A model generated the notes under the pieces. That model saw only the letters and a program-made list of their open reading frames with translations, did not search any database and had not been told where the DNA came from. Source: Daphnia pulex (lineage: Eukaryota; Arthropoda; Branchiopoda; Diplostraca; Daphniidae). From it: a DNA stretch of 64,000 bases. Location of the stretch: positions 6,728,501 through 6,792,500 of the forward strand of contig NC_060021.1 in the NCBI RefSeq assembly GCF_021134715.1, written 5' to 3'. Positions 49,101 through 60,676 of this stretch are shown piece by piece. Made by a program: the position numbers and the translations under genes. The stretch's first letter is position 1. Each line of letters starts with the position of its first letter.

Positions 49101-52100
49101 GACGGCCGCGTGCAGTGGCGAGTAGAAAGCAATCAACTCCTGCGCCAGCTGATACCACGATGTCAACAGACTACACATGTAGCAATCAGCCGACGTGCAA
49201 TTATGCAGCATGCATTGCCGGACGTGAATCATATCTTTTAAAAGCGTGAGGCAATGCTGAGCTAGTGGTGCTCCCGTCAATCCTCCATTACTAGGCTCCT
49301 CTTGGACTTCCAGTTGCTCCAGTAAAATGTCTAACATTAGGACGTGACAGGCCAGGCTCTTCTCCGGAAGACTCAGAGGCAACTCGGATGACGAAACACT
49401 TTGATTCGATACCGGAGATAACGGTCGAATTTCCTCCATATCTATTCGAATGATAATAAGGGATAATTAGGGTTTTGTGATGCACCTAATAATGTAATGA
49501 AATGCGAAACGAACCGAAATTTGGAATTTCGTTGTCGGTATCCAGTTTACTCGTGTTGACTCCCTCCTGGAAAATGTTGACCAGGAGATCGATGGGGACA
49601 ACAATGTGCAACGAGGAGAGAAGCTGGAGCCAGTTGAGTGTTTGTTGTTGAACACGCAGATGAGTTCCACGGAAGCGGACAGCCAGGAAACGAAACATTT
49701 GTTGGGCATCGAATCCCAAAGGGCTCATACTCGAGTCCAGTAATTTGCTTTGAGAATAAGAAATGATGAATGTTTAAAGACAAACCAATTTCAAAATAGG
49801 GTCAATCACCTTAAAATAATTCGGAATTCTATCCACTCATCGGATGGCACAGTGGTGACCATCGATTCCAGCCACCGGGGCACAATGTCATTCCACAAAT
49901 CGACGGTGATGATTTCGTAAGGAACGAGACAAAAGAGACGGTTGAATCCTTCCTTGATGTGAACGGCTTTCGGACAATGACCCGTGTCCCAACTGCCTCC
50001 CACTCTCGAGTATGAAGCCGGCCAGGGCATCAAACAGTCGAGCAGAACGTCCAGTTGGTTTTCCTGCGCTTCGACGATCCATTCCCGAAGCATTTCCGAT
50101 TTGAGTGGCTCCAGTACGCTTCCGGCTTGATCTATAAAATAACAGAAAACATCAAATGAATGGCCATTTGAGATTGTCATAACACATCAGTTGATTATTT
50201 ACCATCGGTGACGTGAGCCGTAGTGTCGAACCAGTGAAAGAGAGCGCCTATTAACCTTCCGATGATGGATTTGGCGGCTTCGGGCACAGGCCGGCATACG
50301 GCCGTCAGAAGCCAGACGCCGTAGCGGCTGAGCAATCTTCTCTCTTCCAATCCGAACGAGTAAATCGTATCCAAATCTCCACAGAGCCAAAGTCCAGCTC
50401 GAGTGAGTCGATCGTTGCTCTCGCTACTTCGTTCGAAGCTGTACGGCTGGGCTTCTTTCAGGAGACTGACGACGGCATCTACCGTGTAACTCTGCATCTC
50501 TGGCGACATCTCCCAGGCCGATGTCAGATTGCAGTGGAAAATGTGGTCGCCTCCGCGCCGGTTGTTGTGCCGGATCGAGTGACACTGGGCGCAATAGCGT
50601 ATCGGCCGTCTGTCATTATAACTGGTGCAGCTGGACGAGAAGCACGACACGCTGGCCGTCTTGTCCGTTGAACGGCAACTCTGCAAGATAAATAGAAAAT
50701 TTAGTTCACATACTATAAAACAAGAAATCAAATCATTCAATCATTACCGTGTTATCGCACGTAGCGGCAACTTGGAGCATCGGCAAAAGGAGTTCCACAA
50801 GCGGCTCAAAATGTTGTTGTTGCGGTTGTTGTTGATTGCCATTGGAGGACAAGTTAGCGGGCGGTTCCAAGCGTTTGATTTCATCAGCGCAAGTCGCGCA
50901 AATCACCAGGAGGGGTCCGTTCTCGTTATTGCTCTGCTGGACGACGGCCACCCGATGATCCAGACAGAGTTTGATAGCTTCGGCCGCTTCGCCGCTACTT
51001 TGGCACTCGTCTCGTTGACACATGACTGGCTTCCAACCTATAACGGGTGTGGGAGTGGGGGTACATTGAACTATTGATTATCATTTGAAATGAATCCGCG
51101 CACGGAGACTCTCGGCCGGCGCCATCAAATTTGTGAGCGTAGTCAAATGACATGTACGAAAAACTGTTAAGTAGTCATTAAAGTTTAAATGAAAAAAAAA
51201 AAAGGCAATCATTATCAAGAACGGCACTTACCATTGAGAGCGAATCCTAAACATTTAAAAAATGGCGCGCTCTCGGTCACGGCGCGGAATATGGAAGACA
51301 TCGAACAAACCATCAAAAAGCAAGAGAAGATAGACGTGCAAGACAAGTCGAAGGATAAAGAGAGAGAGAGAGAGAAAGAGAAAGATTTGTAGTATAGTTT
51401 GTTAAATTGGGAAATAATCAGTCTAAGAAAGTGAAAACATTAAAAAACCAAAAAATTAAGAACCAACAAGGCCAAGAAAGCCACACATTGATTTAGATGG
51501 GAATAACTGCTGCTCAGCATGTCCAATTAGTTTAGTTTAGTTGAGTGTTTGTGTTATTTCTGTGCAGTGTTGTGTTTAGATGTTTTTTTAATGATCATCC
51601 TTAATCCAGCTGAAACCAAACACCCACACTCGGCACGGAAAACACGCACACGAGAGAGAGAGGAGCCAAAAGATTTGAAGGAAATAAAAACAAAGGCGAT
51701 AAGTCACGAGAAAATCAACCCAAAACACGCACGCACGCACACGCCAGAAAAAAAAAAAAAAAAAACTGGAAGACTGGTCCAAGAGTTAAAGGAGCTGATA
51801 CCGTTGAATTTCGTGTTGACGCCGCGCCGATCGTACAGCGTGGGATTTAACGACGGCCAATAGTAAAATAAGAGGTGGGCGCCGGGCACGCGAGCCTTCA
51901 ATGTCCCGTGAGCGATAATGCAGAGTAAATCTTTAGCCACATCCGGTTTAAGTGACATGAGCGTCTCCATCAATTGGCAGTGGTGAGCTAAACATCGATT
52001 CAACAGATCCAATTTCACGAGTTGTTTTCGATTGATTTTCAATATATAGCGGACCTGTATTCGTCGTGTACTGGAGAACGGCCATAATAATTCCGGGAAC

Positions 52101-53195
52101 GGACGGCTCGATCACGTTGAATACGCCGTCTGCTGGCGGAGTGCCTGGTTGAAAAAATAAAAAAATGAAAATAAAATATCTGGCGGAATAAATCGATTAT
52201 CGATCGAAATAGCAAACCCATGGTGAGCGGCAGGAGGAAGGAGCAGAGGACCTGAACGATGTAGCCGTGAAGAGAGCTGGGCATGTGAACGATAGACGAG
52301 GCAACCAGACTGGGCAGATTATCGATCAGATCCTGTTCGAGGAACGGCATGACGCATAGGATCGTGCTGATCAGCGCCTGGCCCAGCACTTGAAGACAGG
52401 GAAACGCCGACAACCAAAATCCCGCCACATAGTAGTACAAGACACACAATCAGATGAGAGAAAGTTGGCCGATAGGCCGTCTGATATTCAAGAGAGAGAG
52501 AGAGCGCCTGTCCAATGGATTATTGGGCCGACAAAGTCCCAAAAGTCAATTGTGCACATACCATCGACTCCGGTCTGAATGAGCGGAGCCACTTCCAGCA
52601 GCTGGATCAAAACGGTGTAGAGGCCCTTGTAATCGAGGCTCGGGAATAGGGCCATGCGTTTGGTGTTGCTCTCCCGGTTGTACACCATGACGAGCGGGAA
52701 ATCCGGCACATCCTTCAAGATTCCTGCAACACGTATCGATCGAAGGTGAAATAAACCAGGGTGGGTGGGGGGAAAAGAGTTGGGGCCATATTAACATACC
52801 GAGAAGCGTCTGCGAGAAGTATTTGAGCGTATTGGCTACATCGTGACCGGATGGCGGCGAAACGGAGCTGTTGAGCAGCCGAAGTTGATAATCGTGCAAA
52901 TTTCTCACCTTGGCAGCGACTGTTTCATTTCAAAACACGACATCAATCAATCGAGAGCCTCACACAAGTCAGTTAAACAAACTCAAGACAAGGTTCACAA
53001 AATAAACACACAAGAGGAGACTATCAAATTTTGGGTTTTGAAACGATTAATAAGTGGCAAAGTTGATGAAAGTCCAGTGTGCGGACCAACTGCCTGTATA
53101 TACTTATATACATGGCTGGTGCTGGTGTTGGTGGTAATTATCTAAGGAATTTCGGGAATTGGCTTCAACTTACATGTCGCTGCTCTCGTGGCCAT
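43159..53195 (-). CDS. UNC79: UNC79 homologue, auxiliary subunit of the NALCN sodium-leak channel
   Basis: Twenty-five exons in phase encode 2480 aa (human about 2635). Exons, 5' to 3': 53174-53195, 52800-52919, 52562-52723, 52218-52388, 52055-52144, 51802-51987, 50748-51037, 50203-50680, 49810-50131, 49515-49747, 48854-49441, 47071-48793, 46889-47012, 46573-46822, 46395-46501, 46163-46330, 45571-46100, 44875-45502, 44691-44807, 44255-44628, 44072-44193, 43844-43998, 43625-43771, 43436-43558, 43159-43371. The N terminus MATRAATFAAKVRNLHDYQ and DVANTLKYFSQTLLG match UNC79 (ASKIRYLQEYH...DIANTLKYFSQTLL in human). Other matches are RPIRYCAQCHS, LLGYGPTERAF, EEELGLCIVI and the terminus LQFKMGQIEIQSS...QFY. 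It is a large helical-repeat protein that, with UNC80, stabilises NALCN in neurons. An Ala-rich tract and Gln tracts in exons 11 and 17 look lineage-specific. The 764-bp intron 51038-51801 holds (GA)n and an A run only. Confidence 0.95.
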
Positions 53196-54555
53196 GTTGT
53201 CGGTCGCCCGATAACAGACACGGGATGAAACGGGTCGATGATTGTTCCTTGCGTTCACAGACTCCCGACGGCCGTGTCGCTGTGGCTTTGCCTCCCGCCA
53301 AATGCGCATGTCCCGCGTCTGCGCCATCAGGACAAATCTTATCTCATTCTGGCGCGCAACATTCGAAATAAGAAAAATCAAATCAATTTCAATGGATGTG
53401 TAAAGTATCAATCGAAAAGAGGCCAAAAGTCACGTTTCGATGGCCAGTTTATTTGGCGCAGGAGGAGGGAGTGTCGAGTGTGTGTGCGTAGTCCCGCAAC
53501 GTCGACTATACACATATCAAGCTCTTATTATAGCCCATTGTGCGAGGGGGGTATCGCATATCCGGGTGAGCAACCTCCCCGTCCGAATGAGAGAAACAGT
53601 CAGAAAATGCAGATGAGAAATGCAGCGAGCTGAAAACCCCAAAGTGCTGCATGGTACGTCCGTTTATGTTTCAGCAGCGTCGCCAAAACATTCGCAATGG
53701 GCCAGCTGCTGCTGTTGGCTTGAATAGCGTCGTCGTCGCTTATCATAATAAGCATCCAGCAGCTTTACCTACTACGATATACTCGACACACAGACCAGTT
53801 GAGGCGACAGCAGCCGACCAGTTATCAACAACAACAACACACAAAGTTCAAACGGCGACTGTGTTTCTCGCTCCGCCATTCTTATGTAAACAGCCAAGTG
53901 TCTGACACGGAGCATCCAGACGCTACGCCGTTGGTGTAGCAGCAGCAGCAGCAGTAGCAATTTGTGAATTATTTAGTTAGAATCCCGAAATAAAATCTTC
54001 AACAGATGTCACTGACCTCTCTCTCGTTTGCTGTTGCCATCGTTCGGCGGGGGTTGGCTGGGCTGGGTGGGTGTCTCGTTGGCGCTCGCAAAAGTTTCTT
54101 GGCATTGAATCGCGAGAGAGAGAGAGATGATGTGACGTCATCGTGACACGCCGCTAGGTGGCACTAGAGTGGAATAACAAAATTTTTTTTTCTAAAATAC
54201 AAAGCGCAACACACGAGAGAGAGAAAATAAAAAGACCCGAGAGAGAGAGAGAGAGAAATCTTGGTGAAACAAAAAACAACTCAAATTCCCGGGAGGGAAT
54301 AAAGCGCTTCTTAACGCGCGGGTTTTCGTCAGTTTAGCACGCGGCATCATATCGCACGTTCCCCCCCTCCTTTCAAGCGAATAAGTCATTCTGACTTTTC
54401 TCTCTCCTTTTTTATTTTTAAATTTCGGGAGAGAGGTGCTAATTAATAATCACTCCACACACACATTCATCAACGCTACAATCAACTAATCAACTATTAG
54501 GAGAAATCGAGTTTTAAAAGAAACATTCGCCCGCATCTTTAAAAACAACCGCGAC
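53196..54555. promoter_or_regulatory. Divergent intergenic interval between UNC79 and the WAP gene
   Basis: Head-to-head spacer of 1.36 kb holding both upstream regions. It contains (CAG)n at 53938-53955 and GA microsatellites near 54114-54128 and 54236-54257. GA repeats can recruit GAGA-type factors in arthropods; function here is speculative. No gene is seen. Confidence 0.45.
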
Positions 54556-57500
54556 ATGATTCGATTATCATCGTCCGTCACGGTGTTTCTCATCATCACG
54601 ATCCCGCACCTCGTCCTGGCCAGCCCGCTAGACACATCAGTCGATAACAGTCATCACCTCATGTGGCAGGTACCATCTAGTATTTTTTTAATAGTGTGTG
54701 TGTCCAGTAGTTTGTGTTAAATGGCCATTTGAGTGCAATCATTTATTAGACGCTTTGAGGGAGCTGGCCGTTGGTCAGAGTTGGCAGTCGGTGACGGCTA
54801 ATAACTGATTCGTACTAGACCGCGAAGAATGTGACGCAATTTTTGACATGTAGCTTTTCAGGGTGCCGGGGGAGGGAAAAATAAATAAATATCAGTAGAA
54901 ACACACACCCAGACCCTTAGTACGATGTGCGGAGATCGGTTAAGTTATTTGGATTTCTTCTTGTTGTACATTTGGTCGAAAAATAAATAAATATTTGAGC
55001 GAGTGGCGAGAAAAAAAAGTCGAGACAGAAAAAATAAACTGCCACGCTCCAAGCGCCCCCGAGCACTTTTAGCGCGCGGATGTCATCAATTTGAAATTTT
55101 TTTTTCACAAGTTAAAAAAGAACTTGACGGGATCAACGAACTCGTTCCTTCATTTTCTCGGACATTTCAAATGGATTGAAAAAAACAAAAAGAAAATGAC
55201 TCTGACCAACACGAGGAGAAAGTTACAACCGCGATGAAAGATACAAATCAAAAGGCTTTTAAAAAAGAAAATTGAACCGGACGGGACAATTTTCTTAAAG
55301 ATGTGGCGTATGTTTTTTAAATTTTTTTCCCCAACACACGTACACACACAAGAAGCGGGCGGAAGACGTGAGGGAGGGGGGTTGAACGAGGACGCGAGAT
55401 GGCCGGAAGTTGGAACGTTTTGACAAGACGAGAAAATTAGGACGGGGGATGGTGGGGGAATAATATAGCCGAGAGCTGTGAAATGAAATGAAACACGCCG
55501 AACGTCGTCGTGAATGCGGAATGCCGTCGTCGGATGCCCAAGAAAACTGAAACGCCACGCATAGCGATCGCATCTATGCGCAAGCGGAACTCTGCGCAAA
55601 TTGGTGGATTCTTAAACCGAAGTCACGACCGGAGTTTTCACAGAACATTTCGTCGGCCGTCAACCCAATTTCCAAACCGACGACGTCGCAAAACGCCCAT
55701 TAGACTTGTTTAGCTTGAAATGATTTAAAGTTGATAGTCATCAGTCTCTATAAAATATTCCAGCCGAGGGGGTCCATTCAAAGGCTAGTCGCTCCGCTTA
55801 CGGGGAAAAGTTATTTCCGAACTCGGCTCAACTGATGACCATCAATCAGAAATAGTCACAAAAAAGATCAAATTAGGAGAAACATGTTTGGTGTGGGGTC
55901 CCAACCGGTTGTCGGAAAACATGGCGACAGACAACCGACAACAAGTTTTCCCATCCATGTCCAAGCTACTCCCAAGGTAAATGATGTTGAGGAGATTGTC
56001 TCGACATTTTTTCAAGAGAGAAACCGCCCAGCTTTGTCTGATGAGCTCCAGAATTACCCCGACAACCGGAATATCAGGTCTTTTGCCGACCGACCGACCG
56101 ACCCGAGCATCGGTATAAACGCGTATCTCCCGAACAAAAGTAAGATGACAGCCGAATAAATAATAATTCATTTTAGACTTTCTGTTTTTTCTTTTTCTTT
56201 TTGCTGCTGCTGTTGATGAGGAAATTTTCACTATGTACTAGAATCTGAAACCCGGATCAAAAACAAAATAGTGTAGTTACGGATGCTTGTGTCAGGCGTT
56301 GGGTTTCATTGCGTGACATGGCGGAAATTTGCATGCATTTGCATTTCTCGTCTGTTGTTTCGTTAATTTCGCACTGATGGGAAAACCCGCTGAAATGGCA
56401 GTCGTTGGCAGTCGTTCCTTTCGGTTATTATTTGAACTTTATTACGAAAGCGTGCTGAATCAACAAAAGCAGATGACGAACAAAAAGAATAATAAATATG
56501 ACGTGGGCGGGAGCTCCTCCCGCTGCTGCCGAGTTTCTATAGCCTCCCACACGCGTCGATTTAATTTTAGTCATTTCCACCCACCACGTCTTTTAATATA
56601 CGAAACAAAAGAAATAAGTCAAGAAAAGATTCAATAAACGTTAATAAGAAAAAGATCGAAAAGAACATCAGACGTAACATTCCCCCCCAAATGGGCGTTC
56701 CCCCGTTAACAACGGCAGTGCATTGTGTATGAGACAGTTTTCAATTTGGTTTTTTTTAGAGCGTCGAGGACGACCTATCGGCCGAAATGGAGGATTACGT
56801 CAACGACAACCCTGTCATCGAAGTGGACGACAGCGGAGTGCCCGTCTGCCCTCCAGTGGTCTGAAAAAGAAACAATTCACCAAAGTTACGCCAAGTTATT
56901 AAAGTTTTTCTTGGTTTCACGTTTCACCAGGTAAACCATCCGCAGGCTTGTTACGCCAAGATTTGCCGTTCGGATATCGACTGTCTCGGTGGCAAAACCG
57001 AGCGCGTCTGCTGTTACAACGGGTATACACACAACTAGCTATATAATGTCGTTTGTTAGAGATGGAAATAACAAGAAAAACCCAAAATTTGAATATTCAC
57101 GGTAGTTGCATCCGAACGTGCATGATCAAAGTGAAACCGCCGCCTTTCTTTGATTACGAGGACACCCACAGCGATTCTCATCACCAATCAGGTGAGTGTT
57201 TTGACACGTCAATCAATCATCCGACAGGCAAATGAAATGATCCCTTTTTATATTTTTGCGGGAATTTCGAATAACGAAATTGGGGAGGAAAAATCCCATC
57301 ATAGCTGGATGAGGAAAATGGCGCCCAATTCACTCCCGTCGCGTTGTCGTTAATACACTTTGTGTGTGTGTGTTTCGATAGTCATTTTCCACGTTTGAGA
57401 CGTTGGATATGCATCCCCCACCGCCGGATTCGTTTCACTGCGGCGGCACGCGTGAGAACAAAAAAACGGGAGAACTAGACAAATAATAAAAAAAATTTCT

Positions 57501-58920
57501 TCAAGAGAAAATGAAAGGAAAACTCATCACGCTTGGCTGTTGGGCCGAGGCCGAATTTCATCTGGCGGCATCCAGGGAGCAGGGGGGGATTCCAGGCATA
57601 ATGAATTTAATGACGATCGTAAACAGATAATAATCCGCCGCGTCGTCGGGTTTTCTTATTATATTTCGGGCTTCTGTTTTTTTTATTATTTCGAAAAAAT
57701 AACCAAACGGCTGCAAAGCGAAACGAGACGAGCGTGTCAAGGGTGTCTCAATGCGAGTCGATATTTTGAAAATCTAACGAGACTGGAATCACACAGGGAA
57801 AGAAGTAGAGAAAGAAACTTGTAAAGTAATAAGAATAGGACATGAATGAATCACACAATATTAGCGGTCAGCATTTGCTCTGTGTGGGGGGGGGGGGGCT
57901 TCATTCAATTAAAACGCCGTGAATTCACATCCGGTACTCGTCTTACGATTACCCAAAAAAAGGAACATTACGCACACACAAAAGAAATCCGTTTTTTTTT
58001 AATTTTTATTTTTCTCTCTCTGTGTGACCAATTGAGCAATAACATGAAAAGACGACGACTTTTCTTGGGAAGTTTTTTCTATTTTTTTTTCCAGTTATCT
58101 TTTTTTTCATATTTTGTTGTTTCTCAATAGAAAGTTTTTGTGTTCCGCCGGACACAATCGGCACTCGAGTCTGACTTGTTCTCTCCCAGCTCCTTTATTT
58201 TTTTACTTAATAATGTATTCCTTTCATACTCAGAAAACCAACAAAATGGACGTGCGTGTTCTCTAAATGCATGGGAGACAAAGATCATTTTTTTGTTCCC
58301 TTTTTCTCTGCCATTTTCTATTGTCCTTTTTTGCTATGCATTATGTTTTGATTGTTTTGATGTCCGACTCCGATTCCATTTTGTACATATTTATAAGCAT
58401 TCGTTTGTTTGACAGATGTCGGGATCGGTCAAAATATCCGAGCCGGATCGGCGGAAGTGGCCGAATTCCAGCGACCGGCGATTGTGTTGACTCTACCGGG
58501 CGGATGCCACCTCACCCAGGAGCAGTACGACACTTATCAAAAATTCCAAGTCTCTCCCAACGTTCGACAATGGTAAATATTATACCTCCCCAGGAAAACT
58601 TCTAAGCCAAAATACTTAACAAATAAAAACAAGGGGAAAAAGAGAAACACGTGAACAGCAGAACGAGAAATAGAAATAAATTATTTGTTAAGGAATGTTA
58701 TTCCTTTCCTTAGATGCCTATCCATCACTCACTAGTCTGAACGACTGGGGAACACACAAGAAAAATTTTTGGGACTTTTTTTTATTTTATTTTTTGAAAA
58801 AAGAAAGGAGAAAAAAAAACCTTGATCTTATCTTTTTTTCTTTTTTTTTCCCTTAAAATATCAAAAAGTTACTGCCTGGCGGGGGACGTCTTTTGCCAAA
58901 TCAATCCGAAGGCACCTTGA
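54556..58920 (+). CDS. Secreted WAP four-disulfide-core protein, WFDC1-like
   Basis: Six exons (54556-54669, 56760-56858, 56931-57022, 57106-57191, 58416-58572, 58869-58920) encode 199 aa. The protein starts with a signal peptide (MIRLSSSVTVFLIITIPHLV, cleavage likely near LAS-P). An acidic segment follows (SVEDDLSAEMEDYVND). Next is a WAP-type core, VCPPVVNHPQACYAKICRSD...DCLGG...VCCYNGCIRTC, with the CCYNGC hallmark. A PPPFFDYED stretch resembles the PPPVLDW that follows the WAP core in WFDC1/ps20. The C terminus (GGCHLTQEQYD...RQCYCLAGDVFCQINPKAP) adds four or more Cys, also like WFDC1. WFDC1 family members are secreted, proposed protease inhibitors. The donor after CCTCCAGTG (gtctga) is weak, but phase and homology support it. 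Introns of 2.1 kb (54670-56759) and 1.2 kb (57192-58415) hold only low-complexity sequence. Confidence 0.82.
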
Positions 58921-60597
58921 TCGATGAGCGGAGCAACATTTCCTTCGTTTTTTTTTTATTGTTATTATGATTCCCCCCCACTCCCTTTTAATTCATGCCA
59001 TACTTACACATATCCGTCATATTCATAAACGAAACACAAACTCGCATAAACAGATAAAAAAGAAAAAAAAAATGGAAGAGAAAAAATGTCAAACAGGTAA
59101 AATATCTCTATATATAAAAATCTAAATTTGTTGTATATGTTTCCTATATATATGTCTAATCCTTGAGAATACACACACACCCGGAGTGGTAAAGTCTCAA
59201 AAAAGAATCGAAAAAGTTGAAAGAACCCCAGAAAAAGTTCAAAGGTCAAAGCGACTCTGGCAGAGCGGCTCAGCCGGTGGAACAAACAAGACGTACAACC
59301 CACAAGAGAGACACACACACAGCACACTACACACGGTAAAAAAAGAAAACCCCCACCTGGCCGAACAAGAATAAATCCCCCCTTTCTCCTTCCAAGTAAA
59401 GGGAGACATTCCAGAAATCTGTTGAACGATCTTGAATAAAGCTCAGACAACAACCAATGACTAAATAAATTTGAAAAACAAAACAAGAACCCCGCGCATA
59501 CACAACACACACATGGAAAAACCGACGCAATCGATAGGTATAGGTGTACACCTATATGTACAAGCCATACAGAGTCGGCATTCCTCCGACATATTCCACA
59601 CAAGATGATGGGAGAGAATACGGGGGTTAAATATATTCGGCCAAAAGAAGAAAAAGATAACGAGAAAGAGAAAAGTTGTTTGTTGGGGTTTTGGGCCCCC
59701 CCTCGACGCCAGTGACTTTTCCTTCATCTCTTTTGTGCCCAGTGTGCTCCATGTTTCTCTCTATCCTTGTTCGCCTTGGTATCCTATACCTTTTGGGAGA
59801 AATTTTCCGTCTACCTGTGAGGGACTCGGCGCTTTCTCGCTCGATTTCCAGCGTATCTCTTTTTTGTTCCTGGCTGCTGGCCGACAACGTAGTTGAACCC
59901 GCAGGCAATGCAACTACACTCGCAGCCATTCCAACTTTCCCAGCCAAAAATTCAGTCGCTGCCACACTGTCATCGTGAAAACTTGCAACGGATGAAACCT
60001 AATGACAGGCGGTGGCTAAAAAAAAACAAACCAACCTAACCCAACGGATTATCTCAAAATATTGACCGCCACACCCACATAATTGAAGAAGAGACGAGGC
60101 TTTCAGAGTCACGTTCCAATAAGTGTGTCTAGGGCGCATGCATCAAAGAGAAAAACAAATTTTTAAATCCCGCCGCCTCCGCTATTTTTATGTTCCAGCC
60201 GGAGTTGGAAAAGAGCGTGGCATCGAGTGTAGTTTTTTCAGTACACACAGCACTGTGAGGGGGGGCTGGATTTCGTTTCTGAGGTCAGGTGTGCGGTAGC
60301 TGGGAGGCGAGCCGTCAGTGGTAGCATGGATTCCGTCCCGCCGACATCATCGCTTCTCGCTGCAGCACCGTTAAAAATAGAAACTTTTTGAAGAAAACCA
60401 AAAAACTAACCCCAAAGAAAAACGGATACACTCGGCTGGATATGACACTCGGTCCGACGACTGAGCACTCCGCACACATTACACGAGTGACAACCAAACA
60501 AACAGTGTTTGTGGCGGCTAATAGTGTGTACAGTGTGTCCAAATAAAAGTTGTGATTTAGTGCAAGAAGTGAGTGTGATAAAAGTAAGTGTCGAGAG
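58921..60597. other. Intergenic interval between the WAP gene and the mannosidase
   Basis: Contains the WAP gene 3' UTR and the mannosidase 5' region. It is A/T- and GT-rich with short CA runs. A 199-codon open frame on the - strand (59004-59603) is T/Cys/Phe-rich low-complexity antisense, not a gene. No RNA or repeat family is recognised. Confidence 0.45.
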
Positions 60598-60648
60598 ATG
60601 AGAGCGGCCGTTTGGATCCTTCATGTCCGCCAACTTATTTGCTGTTGA
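60598..60648 (+). promoter_or_regulatory. Upstream ORF in the mannosidase leader
   Basis: ATG at 60598 opens a 16-codon frame (MRAAVWILHVRQLICC) ending at TGA 60646-60648. It overlaps the first in-frame mannosidase ATG (60623) in a different frame and ends before the second (60677). If the transcript starts upstream, it would favour initiation at 60677. Confidence 0.4.
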
Positions 60649-60676
60649 GTCGTCGTTGTCGCCTGGTGAAGACAAG

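Noticed and set aside
51361-51390. Open frame with KDKEREREKEKDL on the + strand
   Set aside because: Translation of a GA microsatellite inside a UNC79 intron.
52843-53145. 100-codon + strand frame at the UNC79 5' end
   Set aside because: Antisense to UNC79 exon 2 and intron 1, without composition or homology supporting a protein.
57886-57899. G run (also 63330-63340), possible G-quadruplex
   Set aside because: Simple homopolymers inside introns; nothing beyond base composition supports a function.
59004-59603. 199-codon open frame on the - strand
   Set aside because: Phe/Cys/Leu/Val-rich translation of A-rich DNA with no domain, no signal and no splice support; overlapping frames in the same DNA look alike.
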